A DNA stretch of 28,529 bases from a virus. Below the pieces are notes generated by a model that was not told the DNA's origin, made no database searches, and saw nothing but the letters and a program-made list of their open reading frames with translations. The translations under genes were made by a program, and so were the position numbers. The stretch lies in the IMG/VR virus record IMGVR_UViG_3300009182_000249, positions 1 to 28,529 of that record; one strand, given 5' to 3'. Below, one piece after another: positions 14,705-20,666 of the stretch. Position 1 is the stretch's first letter. Each line of letters starts with the position of its first letter.

Positions 14705-14919
14705 TAATCGCACCAGAAAGAATAATCATCCTGCCATTCTTCATCTGTCATATTAACCTGTGGGAACATGTCTGTGACGTGCGGCGATTTAATCTGCTGG
14801 TCTGCGGCGGTTGTTTGCTCGGCAATGGAGTCCAGGATGCAAACATTGTCCCCGTGTTCGTCTACGGTTTCGCAAAAACAATGGTTTTCGTCGCAAAGAA
14901 TCTTTTTTTCTTTTGTCAT
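14704..14919 (-). CDS. Small acidic Cys-containing protein (71 aa)
   Basis: N-terminal CDENHCFCETVDEHGDNVC suggests a metal site. The central AEQTTAADQQ echoes the Thr/Ala tag of nearby genes. Acidic C-terminus ending FWCD. Its start lies within a 29-bp repeat shared with the next gene upstream. Function unknown. Confidence 0.55.
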   Translation of the reverse strand: MTKEKKILCDENHCFCETVDEHGDNVCILDSIAEQTTAADQQIKSPHVTDMFPQVNMTDEEWQDDYSFWCD

Positions 14920-14944
14920 AGTCTGCGGCGGTTAGTTGTTAAGG
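14916..14944. repeat. 29-bp direct repeat at gene junction, copy 1
   Basis: Identical to 15195-15223. Read on the minus strand it contains the last codons of one gene (L-N-N-stop), a short leader CCGCCGCAGAC and the ATG of the next gene. Recombination between such junctions could swap or duplicate whole small genes. Confidence 0.85.
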
Positions 14945-15198
14945 TAATACTCCCGGTTGATCATATGAACCATTGCAGACTGACCCTCGATGTTTTCCCA
15001 TTCAGGGACTGGTGGCCTGTTATAGTCTGCGGTTCCATCCGCTGCGGCATATCGGAGAGTCCAATAGCTCCCCCCTCCTGCTGTTACTACGACGGCGGTT
15101 CCATCTGCGAGCGTGTAAATGTCACCATCTTGGACAGAAAAGAATCCATTTACGGTGTTCGTTCCAAATTTAACTCTGCTCTTAATGTTTATATTCAT
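14932..15198 (-). CDS. Small beta-rich hypothetical protein (88 aa)
   Basis: The middle reads as alternating strands (DIYTLADGTAVVVTAGGGSY, WTLRYAAADG). Ends YYLNN, with the same last three residues as the next gene upstream because of the 29-bp repeat. No family recognised. Confidence 0.6.
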   Translation of the reverse strand: MNINIKSRVKFGTNTVNGFFSVQDGDIYTLADGTAVVVTAGGGSYWTLRYAAADGTADYNRPPVPEWENIEGQSAMVHMINREYYLNN

Positions 15199-15223
15199 AG
15201 TCTGCGGCGGTTAGTTGTTAAGG
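15195..15223. repeat. 29-bp direct repeat at gene junction, copy 2
   Basis: Second copy of the junction cassette, 279 nt from copy 1. It covers the last codons and stop of the 56-aa gene, the CCGCCGCAGAC leader and the ATG at 15198. Confidence 0.85.
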
Positions 15224-15381
15224 GTTTCCTGAATCGCTTTCAGCTCCCGGTCGATAGCCTCGCACGTTTCTATAATGCGCTCTAATGAGGCCAAGATGGG
15301 GTTGATCCTGGGTGCGTCCCAGGATTGAACTAGGGACAGATCGACGGTTATCGGCTCGGCGGCGGTGGTTTCTGTTGTCAT
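15211..15381 (-). CDS. Small helical hypothetical protein (56 aa)
   Basis: Begins MTTETTAAEPITVDLSLVQS, then INPILASLERIIETCEAIDR, a single amphipathic helix. The Thr/Ala-rich start resembles those at 14448 and 12057. Short, but fits perfectly between neighbours, with 4 nt upstream spacing. Function unknown. Confidence 0.6.
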   Translation of the reverse strand: MTTETTAAEPITVDLSLVQSWDAPRINPILASLERIIETCEAIDRELKAIQETLNN

Positions 15382-15385
15382 GAGA

Positions 15386-15655
15386 TTACTTTTGAACCAT
15401 TCGGACCCTGGCTAATTTAGCCTTGAACCACTCGCTTTCTGGATAACCTACGCTGATTTCAGCCCATTCCCGTTTGCACTGAAGAACGGATTCCAATCTA
15501 AGCCTTTTTAAACTCATGCTGCTTATCAATTTGTTTGTTATACCTTGAAAAATTCCCTTTTCATGGAAGTGATGGATTAAATCAGCTTTTTTGAACGATT
15601 GAAACACCGGTCCATCAACTGACAGTATCGAATGCTCTATTTTGTTTGGTTTCAT
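15386..15655 (-). CDS. Small basic hypothetical protein (89 aa)
   Basis: Charged and helical, with KKADLIHHFHEKGIFQGI and a C-terminal WFKAKLARVRMVQK. More AT-rich than the genes around it. No family recognised. Confidence 0.55.
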   Translation of the reverse strand: MKPNKIEHSILSVDGPVFQSFKKADLIHHFHEKGIFQGITNKLISSMSLKRLRLESVLQCKREWAEISVGYPESEWFKAKLARVRMVQK

Positions 15656-15663
15656 AGTGGTTA

Positions 15664-15888
15664 TTAGTCGCGAGTTACGATCATGGTCCCAGTGCGCTCG
15701 TCACCCTGCAGGTGTTCCCCGTTGTGGCGAAATAGTTGGACAGTTACAGGGAATCCAGCGGATTCCTGAATCTCCTTTGATATATCCAATGTGACTTGAT
15801 CGTGTCCCCGGCTGCTTGTCCATATTCCTTCGACAGGAAGGAAATCTTCCAAGGTGTTAATGTCTTGAGATTTGATGCTATGCGTCAT
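15664..15888 (-). CDS. Small hypothetical protein (74 aa)
   Basis: Starts MTHSIKSQDINTLEDFLP at 15888. A TTG at 15966 would add 26 residues but falls inside a repeated intergenic sequence and a hairpin, so it is rejected. The product is mixed alpha/beta with TVQLFRHNGEHLQGDERTGT. Leader is A/C-rich. Function unknown. Confidence 0.55.
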   Translation of the reverse strand: MTHSIKSQDINTLEDFLPVEGIWTSSRGHDQVTLDISKEIQESAGFPVTVQLFRHNGEHLQGDERTGTMIVTRD

Positions 15889-15929
15889 GCTTGTTTTTTT
15901 GGTGTTCCTGGGCTGAATTGTCCAGGCTA

Positions 15930-15953
15930 CTTCCCACCCCGAAAGATGGGAAG
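15930..15953. repeat. Intergenic hairpin, 7-bp arms
   Basis: CTTCCCA and TGGGAAG separated by 10 nt, in the 74-nt gap upstream of the 74-aa gene. A second short palindrome (CCTGG...CCAGG) lies just downstream on the minus strand. No U-tract, so a leader structure is more likely than a terminator. Confidence 0.5.
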
Positions 15954-15962
15954 TTTGCCTAA

Positions 15963-16217
15963 TCAATAAGGATAGTCAGGATAGCTTAACGACTCCACGC
16001 ATGGAGCAAATTCTTCATGGCATACATCACAAAGGATTTCTCCATTTTCTCTTTTCTTTGCTCCAGCGTTGCCGCATTCACATAAAATGCCTTTGCGGAC
16101 AACTTCAAATGTCACCATGTAGTTATATGGCTCGACGTTGACGATCCTATGTCCCTGAGATTGCAGGGATTTAGCTAAAGGTGAATCAATGCGTGTTCTT
16201 TTGTAGTTTTGGTTCAT
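15963..16217 (-). CDS. Small zinc-ribbon protein (84 aa)
   Basis: GILCECGNAGAKKRENGEIL followed by CDVCHEEF gives C-x-C and C-x2-C pairs of a zinc ribbon around residues 46-66. The N-terminus is basic. Start at 16217 preferred over a TTG further out. Function unknown. Confidence 0.65.
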   Translation of the reverse strand: MNQNYKRTRIDSPLAKSLQSQGHRIVNVEPYNYMVTFEVVRKGILCECGNAGAKKRENGEILCDVCHEEFAPCVESLSYPDYPY

Positions 16218-16233
16218 AGGTTTTTTATTTTGC

Positions 16234-16584
16234 CTAATCAATTAAGATCAGTTCAATTCCGTAGTTTCCCACCCTAGCGGCCTGAACTCGAAACCATTTA
16301 CCAAGTTTACGCTTTTTATCACGTTGCACATTTTCATAAAGACTTATGATCTTTTCCTGAATTTCTTCCCACCCCTTCCCTTGCCAGCTTCCCCCTGTTG
16401 AATAAGAACGGTGGTTTGTATAGTCCATTACTCCCCCGGTGACTTCTTGCCACGTTTTAAGCTGAATGCGCTCGTGCTTCCCGCCGTCCCGTTCATCGTA
16501 GACTGGAAAACTTACTTTATTGTTGCCCATTACGGTTTCAGGAACGATCCCAAAAGGATTTTTTGATGGTGATAGTGTGGTCAT
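16234..16584 (-). CDS. Hypothetical protein (116 aa)
   Basis: Mixed alpha/beta protein with a central IQLKTWQEVTGGVMDYTNHR and C-terminal beta segment ending IELILID. No family recognised. The 14 nt around its stop (16229-16242) are repeated exactly at the end of the next gene (15954-15967). Confidence 0.55.
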   Translation of the reverse strand: MTTLSPSKNPFGIVPETVMGNNKVSFPVYDERDGGKHERIQLKTWQEVTGGVMDYTNHRSYSTGGSWQGKGWEEIQEKIISLYENVQRDKKRKLGKWFRVQAARVGNYGIELILID

Positions 16585-16589
16585 AGTTT

Positions 16590-16685
16590 TTAGGATTTGA
16601 AAAGACAGAACAAGGTGAAGGCAAGGAATGCTTCGACGAAAAGAATGCCGAGCACGTTTAGGAGAAGGGTTTTCATGTAGTTCAT
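16590..16685 (-). CDS. Single-span membrane microprotein (31 aa)
   Basis: MNYMKTLLLNVLGILFVEAF followed by LAFTLFCLFKS: basic head, one hydrophobic helix, basic tail. It follows the 148-aa gene by 10 nt and precedes the 116-aa gene by 5 nt. A longer in-frame extension to 16898 runs inside the 148-aa gene and is a shadow. Confidence 0.55.
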   Translation of the reverse strand: MNYMKTLLLNVLGILFVEAFLAFTLFCLFKS

Positions 16686-16695
16686 AATGGGATGA

Positions 16696-17142
16696 TTAAT
16701 TGAACCAGCGAGAAGCCCCTGAACGCTTAAAGCATCCCCTGACATAGTCCAGAGAATTACCTTCTCTCCTGAATGCCTGAACAATTGCACGAGATAGAAC
16801 TGCGCAGACTGCTTTCCTGTATTCCGTAGGGAAATACTGACCCGCTGTATAGGACAGGGATCTTCCATCCCATTCCAAGCGTCCAGAAAAAGCAGCAAGG
16901 AACGCTTCCATCAAATCTTGTGCAGTTATCCACTCACGAGCGTTGACGGCATCCCACAAGATTCTCGCTTCCTTGCCATCCTTGGCAATGCTACGACGTT
17001 CTGAACGAAACGCCTTGATTCCGTTCTCATCCCGCCAGCTAGAAAAATAGTTTCCAGTTTCAATCCCTGGACGTTGGCTGATAAATTTCCATAATGCCGC
17101 AAGGATTGCTTCCTTTTCCGTTTGTAGTGTTGTGATGTTCAT
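16696..17142 (-). CDS. Conserved phage hypothetical protein (148 aa)
   Basis: Sequence style LAALWKFISQRPGIETGNY ... SYTAGQYFPTEYRKAVCAVL is shared by small proteins in many tailed phages; function unknown. Unlike most genes here, it has a good Shine-Dalgarno (AAAAGGAG) 8 nt before the ATG at 17142, suggesting stronger independent translation. Confidence 0.7.
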   Translation of the reverse strand: MNITTLQTEKEAILAALWKFISQRPGIETGNYFSSWRDENGIKAFRSERRSIAKDGKEARILWDAVNAREWITAQDLMEAFLAAFSGRLEWDGRSLSYTAGQYFPTEYRKAVCAVLSRAIVQAFRREGNSLDYVRGCFKRSGASRWFN

Positions 17143-17171
17143 GGTGTTTTCTCCTTTTTTTTAGTTGTTTA

Positions 17172-17387
17172 TTATTTTCCGATATAGGTGACCAAGTGAT
17201 TGCCATCAATCGAGACGATGCCCATACGTTGCAATGCGCCAAGCATTTTTTCATAACTATCAAGGGACATTCTTCCCATTAGTTGTGCATAGAGATGCCC
17301 GGAAGGGATAGATCCCAAATCCTTGATTGCGCTTGCAACGGCTTTCATGATCTCAACGGCTGCTTTCATTTTTTGTTCTTCGTTCAT
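17172..17387 (-). CDS. Small HTH-like conserved phage protein (71 aa)
   Basis: MNEEQKMKAAVEIMKAVASA followed by IKDLGSIPSGHLYAQLMGRM and MLGALQRMGIVSIDGNHLV reads as a small winged-helix-like fold; similar short proteins are common in phages. The leader is one of two copies of a 36-bp CAA-rich repeat. May be a regulator (inference). Confidence 0.6.
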   Translation of the reverse strand: MNEEQKMKAAVEIMKAVASAIKDLGSIPSGHLYAQLMGRMSLDSYEKMLGALQRMGIVSIDGNHLVTYIGK

Positions 17388-17417
17388 GTTTTTGGTATTG
17401 TTGTTGTTGTTTTTGGT
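17382..17417. repeat. 36-bp repeat carrying CAA-rich leader, copy 1
   Basis: On the minus strand it reads ACC, A-run, four CAA units, ATACC, A-run, then CATGAAC, so it includes the start codon of the 71-aa gene. Identical to 17616-17651. Confidence 0.9.
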
Positions 17418-17426
17418 TGATGGTGA

Positions 17427-17621
17427 TTAGTTGCCGGCAGCAGCTTCGATTGTGAACAATCCACTCCCCAGCCATTCCACGACGCAATCCGCCTCATCCT
17501 TGGTGTATTGTATTGCGTCTTTAGCTGAACCACCGATGATCTCGCCCTTGTCGTTAAGGGAGGTGATGTAATCGCCCCGTCCGTGGACAAGGATGATATA
17601 GCTTGCAGTTTTCGTGTTCAT
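17427..17621 (-). CDS. First gene of the leftward block: small hypothetical protein (64 aa)
   Basis: Beta-rich N-terminus (ASYIILVHGRGDYITSLND) and a helix (DAIQYTKDEADCVVEWLG). No family recognised. Its leader is the second copy of the CAA-rich 36-bp repeat, directly downstream of the control region, so it is likely the first translated gene of the early transcript. Confidence 0.6.
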   Translation of the reverse strand: MNTKTASYIILVHGRGDYITSLNDKGEIIGGSAKDAIQYTKDEADCVVEWLGSGLFTIEAAAGN

Positions 17622-17651
17622 GTTTTTGGTATTGTTGTTGTTGTTTTTGGT
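17616..17651. repeat. 36-bp repeat carrying CAA-rich leader, copy 2
   Basis: Exact second copy, 234 nt from copy 1, including the ATG of the 64-aa gene. Two genes thus share an identical 5' untranslated region and first codons. Confidence 0.9.
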
Positions 17652-17703
17652 GATCGCCTTCGAAGCCAGTATTTATCGGCTTCCGTTGTCAATCACTGGA
17701 TAC

Positions 17704-17731
17704 ACTCTACCACAATCTTAACGACATGCAA
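17704..17731 (-). promoter_or_regulatory. Possible leftward promoter of the early block
   Basis: On the minus strand TTGCAT, 16-nt spacer, TAGAGT, about 75 nt upstream of the first leftward gene. Only a moderate match to sigma70 consensus. A TTGACA on the minus strand at 17686-17691 has no good -10 partner. Confidence 0.3.
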
Positions 17732-17798
17732 GGGAAAAAGAAAAGAATCTTTAAGAAACTTTTATAGAGGTAAAGATCAAGGGAAGATGGAAATATGC

Positions 17799-17828
17799 TT
17801 GACACGTTTTTTCATCGATGAGTATACT
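17799..17828 (+). promoter_or_regulatory. Near-consensus rightward sigma70 promoter
   Basis: TTGACA at 17799-17804, 18-nt spacer, TATACT at 17823-17828. Expected start near 17835, giving a leader of about 220 nt before the small terminase gene. No competing promoter of this quality was seen elsewhere in the window. Confidence 0.65.
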
Positions 17829-18055
17829 TTAATCGTCATACACTTCTTTATATAGGCTAACTCTTCAGCTTATGGGTTTTCCTGATTCAGTCTCTTGTCT
17901 CTCTTAACAACTCCAATTAGAGAACGTCCAATATTGGTTACGATCAGACAACACTCTCTCCAAGCTATGCTTCACTCACTCGATCAAGCCACAACTGGCG
18001 AGGGAATTGCATAAGGTTGACTAGGGAAGTTTGAAAGGCTAAAAGCTAGGGATAC

Positions 18056-18601
18056 ATGACCAAGAAAAATCTCCCTAGCGTTGCCAAGTTGTCACCAAAG
18101 CAAAGTCAGTTCATCAAATACCACTTGGAAGGCCTGCCATTAAGCAAGGCATATCTGTTGGCGGGTTATAAATCGAGTAGCATCGAGAATGCGGCAAGTG
18201 ATGCTTGTCGACTAATCAAGACTCCCAAAGTTTCCCAAGCGATTCAGCGAGCAAAGGAAATAGAGTGGGAAAAAACGGTCATGTCACTCGCCGAGCGCAA
18301 AGCGTTTCTTTCTAGCGTTGCCAGAACTCCCGCTGGACAAGTGGACAAGGATTCTCCACTCTGCCAGGAATACAGTGAGGACGTAGATCAAATGGGCAAT
18401 GTTAAAAAGCGAGTAAAAATGCCTAGCAAATTAGAGGCAGTTAATATCCTATCCAAGTTATCAGGGGATTATGAAGGAAAGAGCGGGGAAGTTGTGAATC
18501 CGTTCCTTGCCATCGTGTCCTTGTTCAGCAGCCAACCTGGCACTTTGCCAGCTATGCCGGAGCGCCAGGTTATCGATGCGGAGCTGTTGCCGGGAGACTA
18601 G
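18056..18601 (+). CDS. Terminase small subunit
   Basis: 181 aa. LSPKQSQFIKYHLEGLPLSK followed by AYLLAGYKSSS and a later ACRLIKTPKVSQAIQRAKE is the typical N-terminal helix-turn-helix of phage TerS proteins that bind the packaging site. The middle is a helical oligomerisation region, and the C-terminal tail, rich in P and E, may contact TerL. It is about 4.8 kb from the large subunit and on the other strand, which is unusual. Confidence 0.8.
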   Translation: MTKKNLPSVAKLSPKQSQFIKYHLEGLPLSKAYLLAGYKSSSIENAASDACRLIKTPKVSQAIQRAKEIEWEKTVMSLAERKAFLSSVARTPAGQVDKDSPLCQEYSEDVDQMGNVKKRVKMPSKLEAVNILSKLSGDYEGKSGEVVNPFLAIVSLFSSQPGTLPAMPERQVIDAELLPGD

Positions 18602-18609
18602 GCAAGCCA

Positions 18610-18653
18610 GCCGGGAAGCCGGGAGAAAAGCCGGGGGCCATGCTTAAAAGCAT
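18610..18653. repeat. Triple GCCGGG repeat and palindrome after small terminase
   Basis: GCCGGG at 18610-18615, 18618-18623 and 18630-18635, then the inverted repeat ATGCTT-AA-AAGCAT at 18640-18653. These lie immediately downstream of the TerS stop. They could be packaging-site iterons or a transcription/RNA element. The rest of the 200-nt gap to 18802 shows nothing clear except an A/C-rich leader at its end. Confidence 0.45.
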
Positions 18654-18801
18654 TCTTCCAAGGAATCTCTTCGGGTGGTCCCCCTCCCCACACACACCTT
18701 ATATATGGGCGGTCGTGTGCGATACTCCCCAACAAAAAAATATCAGTATCTGGAAACTTTCCCCTCTTTTAGTTTCTTTTACAACAACCTAACCTTGACT
18801 G

Positions 18802-19044
18802 ATGGATAATAGAGAGTATAGAAAGGTGGTGATGAACCTGCGATACCCCGCCAGTGAGCGTAATAAGCCAAGTATAATGCTTTTGAGGAGTCTGGCTATG
18901 GAGTTGGAGTTGGATGCTGGCAATGCGCCTGGAGGCTATGGTGGGATGAAGATGGAAAGGCAGAGGTTGAGTGATGCATTGAAAGAAAAGATAGATGATC
19001 CTAGACTATCTGATTGGGATCGGGATATGATTAAGGGACTATGA
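18802..19044 (+). CDS. Small hypothetical protein (80 aa)
   Basis: Charged helical protein (YRKVVMNLRYPASERNKPS, MERQRLSDALKEKIDD). Start preceded by the A/C-rich leader ACAACAACCTAACC. Its stop overlaps the next ATG by ATGA. Function unknown. Confidence 0.6.
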   Translation: MDNREYRKVVMNLRYPASERNKPSIMLLRSLAMELELDAGNAPGGYGGMKMERQRLSDALKEKIDDPRLSDWDRDMIKGL

Positions 19045-19403
19045 ACGAGGGAGAATTTCTTATCACGTTACTGAATGCTGCGACTATTGGTCATGTGTTG
19101 CATTTGCAGAGTCGGAGTTACTCGGAGCATAAGGCATTGGAGACGTTCTACACGGCGTTGCCTGATTTGGTTGACCCTGTGATTGAGGCTTGGCAGGGAA
19201 GGAATGGTCAGTTGATTGAGTATCCTGACCAGACTGTGGAGTTGAGCGAGTATAAAGATGCCTTGGAGTTTGTGATGTTCTTGAAGATCTTGGTTGAGGA
19301 AGATCGGTATGTGCTTGGGAATGAGAGTGAGATCCAGAATTTGGTGGATGACATTGCCCAGTTGATTGACTCAACGATTTACAAGTTGACCTTCCTTAAA
19401 TAG
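19041..19403 (+). CDS. DUF5856-like phage protein (120 aa)
   Basis: LNAATIGHVLHLQSRSYSEH followed by KALETFYTALPDLVDPVIEA and WQGRNGQL matches the pattern of the small helical phage family I know as DUF5856 (name from memory), whose helical bundle recalls Dps/ferritin-like folds, though ferroxidase residues are not evident here. ATGA overlap with the preceding gene. Function unknown. Confidence 0.65.
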   Translation: MNEGEFLITLLNAATIGHVLHLQSRSYSEHKALETFYTALPDLVDPVIEAWQGRNGQLIEYPDQTVELSEYKDALEFVMFLKILVEEDRYVLGNESEIQNLVDDIAQLIDSTIYKLTFLK

Positions 19404-19661
19404 GATGTGTTGATTTGGTATGCATATCCATACTCTCATGTTCAAAAAACAAGGATCTTTGAACATGACACCACTCCTGTGTAGTAAGCATTAAATACTA
19501 CTTTTGCGTGGTATGTCCCCGAAATCTGTTTCGGGAACAAAGTTGGAGGATGTTCATGTCGCTACGCAATGGGATAGCCCCTTATGCCCCTTTGATGCCC
19601 CTTTGGAATTGCACTTCTCAACAAGTGTCAAGATTTTGTAAACCCCCTAAACTCCCTATAA
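19404..19661. other. Intergenic region between convergent units, with two hairpins
   Basis: No gene found. It contains a perfect 10-bp inverted repeat CATGTTCAAA/TTTGAACATG (19437-19467, 11-nt loop) and CCCGAAA-TCTG-TTTCGGG (19518-19535), plus a tandem ATGCCCCTTT repeat near 19588. Neither hairpin has a clear U-tract. They lie where the rightward transcript and the leftward AT-hook gene meet, so a terminating role is possible. Confidence 0.55.
19437..19467. repeat. Perfect 10-bp inverted repeat
   Basis: CATGTTCAAA and TTTGAACATG separated by 11 nt, 34 nt after the stop of the DUF5856-like gene. Possible transcript-end hairpin or operator. Confidence 0.7.
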
Positions 19662-19886
19662 CTATTTCTTTCTAGGACGGCCTCTAGACCGAGATGGGGT
19701 AGCCTGTTGGGATAATGCAACCCTGCCATAGATAGTTTTCTTGGCTAACTCCTCTGGGAGGTTGTAGATGAAGGCTCGTAGCCTCATCCTCTGCTCTGGA
19801 TCTATGACCCCGGCAAGGATGCTGTAGTCCTCACCCTTTAAGGCTAATCGCTTTGCTTCCTTCAGGGCATCTTCTTGTAATTTCAT
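19662..19886 (-). CDS. Small protein with C-terminal AT-hook-like tail (74 aa)
   Basis: Helical (KEAKRLALKGEDYSILAGVI, MRLRAFIYNLPEELAKK), ending RSRGRPRKK. The GRPRKK core matches an AT-hook/basic minor-groove-binding tail. Likely DNA-binding; role unknown. Reads leftward, divergent from the DnaJ-type zinc protein. Confidence 0.6.
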   Translation of the reverse strand: MKLQEDALKEAKRLALKGEDYSILAGVIDPEQRMRLRAFIYNLPEELAKKTIYGRVALSQQATPSRSRGRPRKK

Positions 19887-19939
19887 TTATAAATAAAAAT
19901 GCTTGCGTTATGAAAAAATTTGGCTAGTGATTGCAATGT

Positions 19940-20137
19940 ATGAAAAACATATTCACAAAGTCCAACCTTGAAAAGGCTTGTGATGAGTGTGGTGGAACTG
20001 GAAGTGACTGGTATGATGAAGGCTTGGGGGAACCCTGCTGGAAATGCCAAGGCACAGGCCATGTAGCCACCGAAGAGGGTAAGGCTATCCTCCAACTCAT
20101 TGCACACCATCAGGGTAGTCTTTTGCAATACTCATAA
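19940..20137 (+). CDS. DnaJ-type zinc-finger protein (65 aa)
   Basis: Two C-x2-C-x-G-x-G units, CDECGGTGSDWYDEGLGEPC then CWKCQGTGH, the two halves of one DnaJ-like zinc site. Lies on the plus strand between two leftward genes and abuts the metallopeptidase stop. Start at ATG 19940; a TTG at 19931 is in frame. Small phage proteins of this kind have no known function. Confidence 0.65.
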   Translation: MKNIFTKSNLEKACDECGGTGSDWYDEGLGEPCWKCQGTGHVATEEGKAILQLIAHHQGSLLQYS

Positions 20138-20389
20138 CTACTTCTCTAATCTTCTCCAGCGGTCACGCCATAGGAGATCGGCTAGACGATTTGCATAAGC
20201 TCTTACTTTCAATTCTGGAAGGTTAGGGTCAAGGATGTGTATCCCTTCATGCAAAACAGTGTTAAGTCTGTCTTTGGTGGATAACCTTGGATCTATTTCA
20301 ATTAACTTGTCAGCACAGATAGCCTGACCTTGGTTTCCTTCTCTGCCTAGCTTTCGATCCTCAATCTTAATACGCCCTGGTAATTTCAT
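20138..20389 (-). CDS. HExxH metallopeptidase-like protein (83 aa)
   Basis: LNTVLHEGIHILDP holds H47-E-G-I-H51, the zinc-binding motif of gluzincin/SprT-like peptidases, with a downstream acidic residue (E59) that could be the third ligand. At 83 aa it is a minimal domain. Similar short HEGIH/HEALH proteins occur in phages; activity is not established. Starts inside the end of the HTH gene (23-nt overlap). Confidence 0.7.
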   Translation of the reverse strand: MKLPGRIKIEDRKLGREGNQGQAICADKLIEIDPRLSTKDRLNTVLHEGIHILDPNLPELKVRAYANRLADLLWRDRWRRLEK

Positions 20390-20666
20390 CAGGTGCTTTG
20401 TAGAGGTTTAGTTTTGTTGTTCCATTACCACACCTGCACAGGATTGTTTTCCTATCTAGCTCGCCACGCTTGAAAGCCCTTTTCAATCTGTTGGATGCCG
20501 CATCTTCGCTAATGTTCTGATGCTTTGCCATCTGCTTTGCAGTCACCCATTCTGTGTCCTCAAAGTCTTCTTCTCTTGGGATTTGAGACCCTATTGTTTG
20601 GGCAATAGTATCAAGGACGCTTTTCCTTAAATCAGCCGAGGACGGGTTTAGTTTCTTTTGGCTCAT
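20367..20666 (-). CDS. Helix-turn-helix protein (99 aa)
   Basis: VTAKQMAKHQNISEDAASNR followed by LKRAFKRGELDRKTI forms a likely winged HTH in residues 50-85, followed by a CRCGNGTTKLNLY segment. Start at 20666, overlapping the phosphoesterase by 35 nt. May bind DNA to regulate or take part in replication. Confidence 0.6.
   Translation of the reverse strand: MSQKKLNPSSADLRKSVLDTIAQTIGSQIPREEDFEDTEWVTAKQMAKHQNISEDAASNRLKRAFKRGELDRKTILCRCGNGTTKLNLYKAPDEITRAY

Larger units (their letters stand above)
17652..18055. other. Control region between the leftward and rightward transcripts
   Basis: 404 nt with no gene of useful length. It separates divergent transcription units. It holds the near-consensus rightward promoter, a weaker leftward candidate and an inverted repeat (GAAGCC...GGCTTC, 17662-17683) in the leftward leader that could be an operator or hairpin. 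The rest is AT-rich without clear structure. Confidence 0.6.

Noticed and set aside
14437-15285. Long plus-strand frame (282 codons) across the small-gene region
   Set aside because: It lies antisense to four well-spaced leftward genes with leaders and overlaps, and its product is Cys/Phe/Val-rich without motifs. Treated as a shadow.
15889-15966. TTG extension of the 74-aa gene
   Set aside because: It covers a hairpin and a 14-nt repeat shared with the next gene end, and would add an unlikely N-terminus.
16688-16898. In-frame upstream extension of the 31-aa membrane microprotein
   Set aside because: It lies within the 148-aa gene in another frame, and that gene has a strong Shine-Dalgarno and phage relatives.
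17384-17590. Minus-strand frame within the 64-aa gene
   Set aside because: It overlaps the repeated leader and has no motif. The 64-aa frame has the matched leader and start.
19883-20128. Minus-strand frame overlapping the DnaJ-type zinc gene
   Set aside because: The plus-strand frame has two C-x2-C-x-G-x-G units and is clearly preferable.
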